From assembly GCA_937901625.1 (NCBI GenBank), contig CALDIE010000077.1, positions 1 through 9,741 of the forward strand: 9,741 nt of DNA. Direction: 5' to 3'. The notes under the pieces were generated by a model that saw only the letters and a list, made by a program, of their open reading frames with translations, was not told the DNA's origin and searched no databases. Every line of letters starts with the position of its first letter. The stretch's first letter is position 1. Below are positions 7,401 through 9,741 of the stretch, piece after piece. The translations under genes were made by a program, and so were the position numbers. The stretch comes from an uncultured Lachnospiraceae bacterium (lineage in GTDB: Bacteria; Bacillota; Clostridia; Lachnospirales; Lachnospiraceae).

Positions 7401-8985
7401 TACTTACATAGAAGATTCCCGCGCGGTTTGTCCGGCTCTCCGGAACCGTGATATTCTCTGTTACCGAAGGATTAAATACCATCGGTACACCGGCCTCATA
7501 TACATTTTCCGCCAAAGCATTCCGGTCGGAAAGATATGTGATGCTTTCCGCGATAAAAATGGGAAACTCTGCCATTACGGGGAAGTTGGTCTCGCGGATA
7601 TCAAAACCGACAACGATACGCTTTTGCCCGCCGATCACACCGTAATATCCCACACACTTACCATCCGCTTCCATAAAGGAGACGGCGCCTTCCGGCAGGT
7701 CATAATACCGGACGCTGTTCGCGCCGATCTGAAAGTTTTCTATTCCTTTGGTTAACTCGCATGCCCCGGCAGTTATCACCACGTTGTTAAGGACGCCCGC
7801 CTCTGCGTCCGGAGCAAATTCAAGGCTCGGCCGGTCGAGCTGCTCTTTCAGGCTCCTTCGAAAGCCCGCGTCATAGACCACGATACTGTAATCCCCTGCT
7901 GCCACTGCACTGTCTGTAGCGGATTTTGGCAGGGCTTCCCCGGTCACTGCCATGTACGCTCTCTCCATGAATGTATTGCCCGAGCTGATCAGGATTCCCT
8001 TAACCTCTCCGGCCGTACGTGTAACGGCGTAAGTTATATTATCTTTTTCAAGACTGTCTTTTTCCGATACGGTGCTTGAACCGTTATGAAATGTGATCGC
8101 GGAAATCTCCGCTTTTGCGTAGGGTCCCGTCAGGTTCATCCCGCTCATCAATACAGACCCGCTCTTGCCGGCCTCGAGGGAAGTCTCCGTCATTTCGACG
8201 ATCCTGTCAGATTCGTCATAAACCGTTACTTCAAAATCCGCGTCATAGTCGCTGTAATTGGTAAAGCGAAGAGACGCTTCATATCCGGCGGCATTTTGTG
8301 CCATCACCATGTAATCGAGGGATACATTGCTGCTGCCGTCTTTTCCGCATACATATACATCCGCCTCAAGATGCTCGGCGTAGTCGCTTACGCTCTCAAG
8401 ACCGTCTCCATCGGTAAAGATCAATACGTGATCCGGCTCCATGGATACCACAAGGGAATACGCTTCCCGTAAACTGCCCTCGCAGTCCTCCGGACTGATA
8501 CCGTAAATGGTTTCTCTGATCCTGGTCTGGTCCGTGGAAGCGGCAATACAGATCCTCGCGTCCTTCGCGCAGGTCACGATGCTGACGCTGCCGTTACAGG
8601 ATCTCGCATAGGCAAGTGCCTGCTCTTTCGCGTAGTCTAAGCGTGTCGTTCCCCCCGAACCCTTCGAGGCATCCGTTTTATGCTGCATGCTGAGTCCGGT
8701 ATCGATCACGATCACCGTGTTTCCGCCGGTCTTTGAACGACTCATGATCTGCGGCGCCATCAGGGCTATGATCAGCATCAATGTGATCGCGATCTGCAGA
8801 TACATCAGAAGGTCATGCAGAAACTTTTCAAAAAAAGTTCTGGATTGCGGCATCTTTAAAAGACGGTTCCACAAAAGAGTGGAGGCGATCGCTCGATCCT
8901 CCCCCTTTGGTTTCCACAGATATAATATTATGATAAGCGGAATGGCCAGCAGAAACGCTAACGGCCAAAGACTGGAAAATGTCAT
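4405..8985 (-). CDS. Giant fused Bat-like protein with three VWA domains and a GATase-like domain
   Basis: This 1526-residue membrane protein appears to be two Bat-type proteins in one chain. First half: a BatA-type N-terminus with two helices (7-24, 58-78), VWA1 (about 91-215), a long beta-rich region, and a helix at 588-606. Second half: a helix at 614-633, VWA2 (about 645-765), a beta-rich region, a class I glutamine-amidotransferase-like domain (about 869-975, ICVGG-type turn written CGGEDSF then GGYNDTP), VWA3 (about 990-1160), a further beta-rich part, a helix at 1403-1420 and a basic, Ala/Pro-rich tail. Charges predict all the VWA domains outside and the tail in the cytoplasm. The metal (MIDAS) motif is canonical in VWA3 (DHSGS 996-1000, GGGTT, LLTDG), near-canonical in VWA2 (DLSVS 650-654, VLTDG) and degenerate in VWA1 (DTGLS 95-99). 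Cys954 lacks the usual amidotransferase triad context, so that domain is probably a binding module. The ATG at 8985 has AGGA about 7 bases upstream. It follows the DUF58 gene by 57 bases and likely shares its operon. Its role is unknown; related loci are linked to envelope stress or chaperone functions. Confidence 0.88.
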   Translation of the reverse strand: MTFSSLWPLAFLLAIPLIIILYLWKPKGEDRAIASTLLWNRLLKMPQSRTFFEKFLHDLLMYLQIAITLMLIIALMAPQIMSRSKTGGNTVIVIDTGLSMQHKTDASKGSGGTTRLDYAKEQALAYARSCNGSVSIVTCAKDARICIAASTDQTRIRETIYGISPEDCEGSLREAYSLVVSMEPDHVLIFTDGDGLESVSDYAEHLEADVYVCGKDGSSNVSLDYMVMAQNAAGYEASLRFTNYSDYDADFEVTVYDESDRIVEMTETSLEAGKSGSVLMSGMNLTGPYAKAEISAITFHNGSSTVSEKDSLEKDNITYAVTRTAGEVKGILISSGNTFMERAYMAVTGEALPKSATDSAVAAGDYSIVVYDAGFRRSLKEQLDRPSLEFAPDAEAGVLNNVVITAGACELTKGIENFQIGANSVRYYDLPEGAVSFMEADGKCVGYYGVIGGQKRIVVGFDIRETNFPVMAEFPIFIAESITYLSDRNALAENVYEAGVPMVFNPSVTENITVPESRTNRAGIFYVSIEDKDAAAAPSEDGTFSEGVRREYYVVRPSAEGRDGRETGEDIINTGSLNTVRVNKSLRGAFLVLALLLLILEWFVFVKKKNYKRPFYLIVHIILLLLVILAIVGIRIPRVSRKVTTIFVMDLSVSNEENREIFEEYIDDQLEDLPKNNQYGIVTFGRDTAVEQFVTDRDMFMGIAARTDGTGTNIEAAIQRAASMIPDDSAGRIVVLTDGRETIGDVRNTSGLITQSEISLEAVVLEQESDNDAFLKDVQMPNYLHPGDSYYITVSVQSNYETDAVVELLSEDILINSENVHLQRGENTFVFEEVAGSESMESFTVHVVAEGDTCAENDSFSAYTEVEDAPKILVIKGNGDSSDAFRVLLEAAHVNADFFKAGTAAANGTLRDLNSMLSYRAIVLENVYVDNLPENFMDLIETYVRDYGRGLIVCGGEDSFMLGGYNDTPIETVLPVNMELRGTAQIPKTAIVMVIDHSGSMDMSDGHGATYLDVAVEAAKRGVDNLRETDEVGILAFDDRFTWAHHLSSVRDKDQIKDDIETIRSGGGTTIMPALEEARNALLGSDAQVRHIILLTDGYGETSDFSAVTDRINDSGITLSTVAVGMDSDTLLMERLARTCNGRYYYADSNTDIPRIFAQEVYLGGDTYIKNGDFGVVYGGAHELTDGLFTDGWSNVLGYVAASPKTGASQLLMTQSGDPLLTVWQYGLGKTVAWNSDVDGGWSASYMGNEDFAELWKRITDFASGNTSIGEDSVEVHSANEKTVITYTAAEYSDDTEISALYTRPDGSTGQVTFTAKEPGVYEAEIDSVETGLYNINVLREDDGNVSGAFSTASVVQYSEEYRFDKDNSNFVEFINLYGTLLDLKDNVWKKIMQTSMGSYDLTNWLLVFTILYFLAEIIGQRFGWEPGRRRRPTKSKKVEETGVLAGATSGQGYAPAQAADGYPATAPESAVAAETNVWQAPLQQTAGDGGKKTRGKKVQTAPAAPAEQGVLDTSALLQKKRDRNM

Positions 8986-9042
8986 ATGCTTCCTACACTC
9001 CTAAAGAAACTCCTGTTTTACAAAAGAACTGCCCCCGGCATC

Positions 9043-9741
9043 TTAGTGCTCATAGATATCTCTGAGTTCATCAAAGATGATCTTGTCAAAGGCCTGCCCC
9101 GTATGGCAGAGGTGATAGATCGCCCCATGCTTCTTGCAAGTGACCTGAAGACCTTTTGTAAAAGCATTTAATTGTTCTTTATATCTATCAATGGTGTCCT
9201 GTTCCATATCTACCATCACCTTGGATGTTTCATCCTCGCTATCGATCAGGTTCCAGGACCCGGTCATATCGATCTCCACTTCCTCCTCTGCCAGGATGTG
9301 GAGTAATACCACTTTCTGTTTCTGATATGCGAGATAACGCAAAAGGAGATCTAACTCCCCGTTTTTCTCTTCTTTTTCCGGGAAATATTTCTCATCCAGA
9401 AAATCCGAGAGGATCACCGTAAGACCGGCTGCCATGTTCCCGGTCCTTCTGACGCCCTCCAGTATATCCGCTTTTTCTCCGACTTCCATCTTTTCAAGTG
9501 TTACCTGAAGATTTCGGAAACCGGCCTTCCCGTTATTTGCGGTAAAAGGTCTTCCGGGTTTTCCGAGATCGTAGACCTTTACATGATCCTGACTGCTAAC
9601 GGAAATATACGCAAGTGCCGCTGCCAGCTCCTTCATCAGCTCGCTCTTCTTTTTTTCTCCGTAATCCATCGACTTGCTGGTATCCAAAAAAAGATGGACC
9701 GAGCCCTCTTTTTCTTCCATGTACTCCTTGATATAGAGACG
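9043..9741 (-). CDS. DUF58 protein with VWA-type fold, C-terminal part (start beyond right edge)
   Basis: The frame is open through the right edge (RLYIKEYMEEKEGSVHLFLD, then TSKSM), so the internal ATG at 9718-9720 is not the true start. The sequence has the form of the DUF58 family: a conserved basic/aromatic entry, then a VWA-like domain beginning with the metal-site motif DTSKS and carrying ILSDF later on. The expected MIDAS Thr position is not conserved (EKADILEGV). Members are normally encoded between a MoxR AAA+ ATPase and Bat-type VWA membrane proteins, and here the next gene is exactly such a protein. It likely acts with them in the cytoplasm or at the membrane as part of a MoxR-dependent assembly or stress system. 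At least 232 residues are visible; the N-terminal membrane segments usual for the family lie outside the window. Confidence 0.85.
   Translation of the reverse strand, partial: RLYIKEYMEEKEGSVHLFLDTSKSMDYGEKKKSELMKELAAALAYISVSSQDHVKVYDLGKPGRPFTANNGKAGFRNLQVTLEKMEVGEKADILEGVRRTGNMAAGLTVILSDFLDEKYFPEKEEKNGELDLLLRYLAYQKQKVVLLHILAEEEVEIDMTGSWNLIDSEDETSKVMVDMEQDTIDRYKEQLNAFTKGLQVTCKKHGAIYHLCHTGQAFDKIIFDELRDIYEH

Overview
The window looks like chromosomal DNA from a Bacillota bacterium, most likely a Lachnospiraceae-type gut clostridium. This is an inference from the gene content (ECF transporter parts, a DUF4430 lipoprotein, a c-di-GMP enzyme and a MoxR/Bat-type VWA locus), the AGGAGG-like ribosome binding sites and a GC content that looks close to 50%. 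All six genes read leftward on the minus strand. No RNA gene, CRISPR array or insertion sequence was found.

From right to left (the direction of transcription): 9741-9043 is the C-terminal part of a DUF58 protein. It is followed 57 bases later by 8985-4405, a very large (1526-residue) membrane-anchored protein that fuses two BatA-like halves and carries three von Willebrand A (VWA) domains and a glutamine-amidotransferase-like domain. These two form one probable operon of the MoxR-DUF58-Bat type, of which the MoxR ATPase would lie outside the window. Next comes a good promoter (4369-4397), a leader of about 140 bases with a hairpin, and a GGDEF-EAL c-di-GMP protein (4221-2476) closed by a strong terminator (2422-2468). 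Then follows a DUF4430 (transcobalamin-C-like) lipoprotein (2253-1747) with its own terminator (1645-1680). Last is an ECF transporter pair, ecfT (1565-678) and ecfA (start 685, overlapping by 8 bases), probably driven from a promoter at 1604-1632.

The most striking anomaly is at the left edge. The ecfA reading frame is a normal ECF ATPase up to its ABC signature (LSGGEKQ, residues 137-143). Immediately afterwards, at about position 248, it changes without a frameshift or stop into sequence resembling a Cna_B/SpaA-type surface protein, and it stays open to position 1. The Walker B, D-loop and H-loop are therefore missing. This is either an assembly or recombination chimera, or a very unusual rearrangement, and it should be checked before the left 250 bases are trusted.

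The ECF pair plus the lipoprotein suggest vitamin uptake, possibly of a corrinoid, but no substrate-specific S component is visible, so the substrate remains open. The Bat-like locus is probably an envelope or chaperone-type system of poorly known role, and the c-di-GMP gene is an independent signalling unit.
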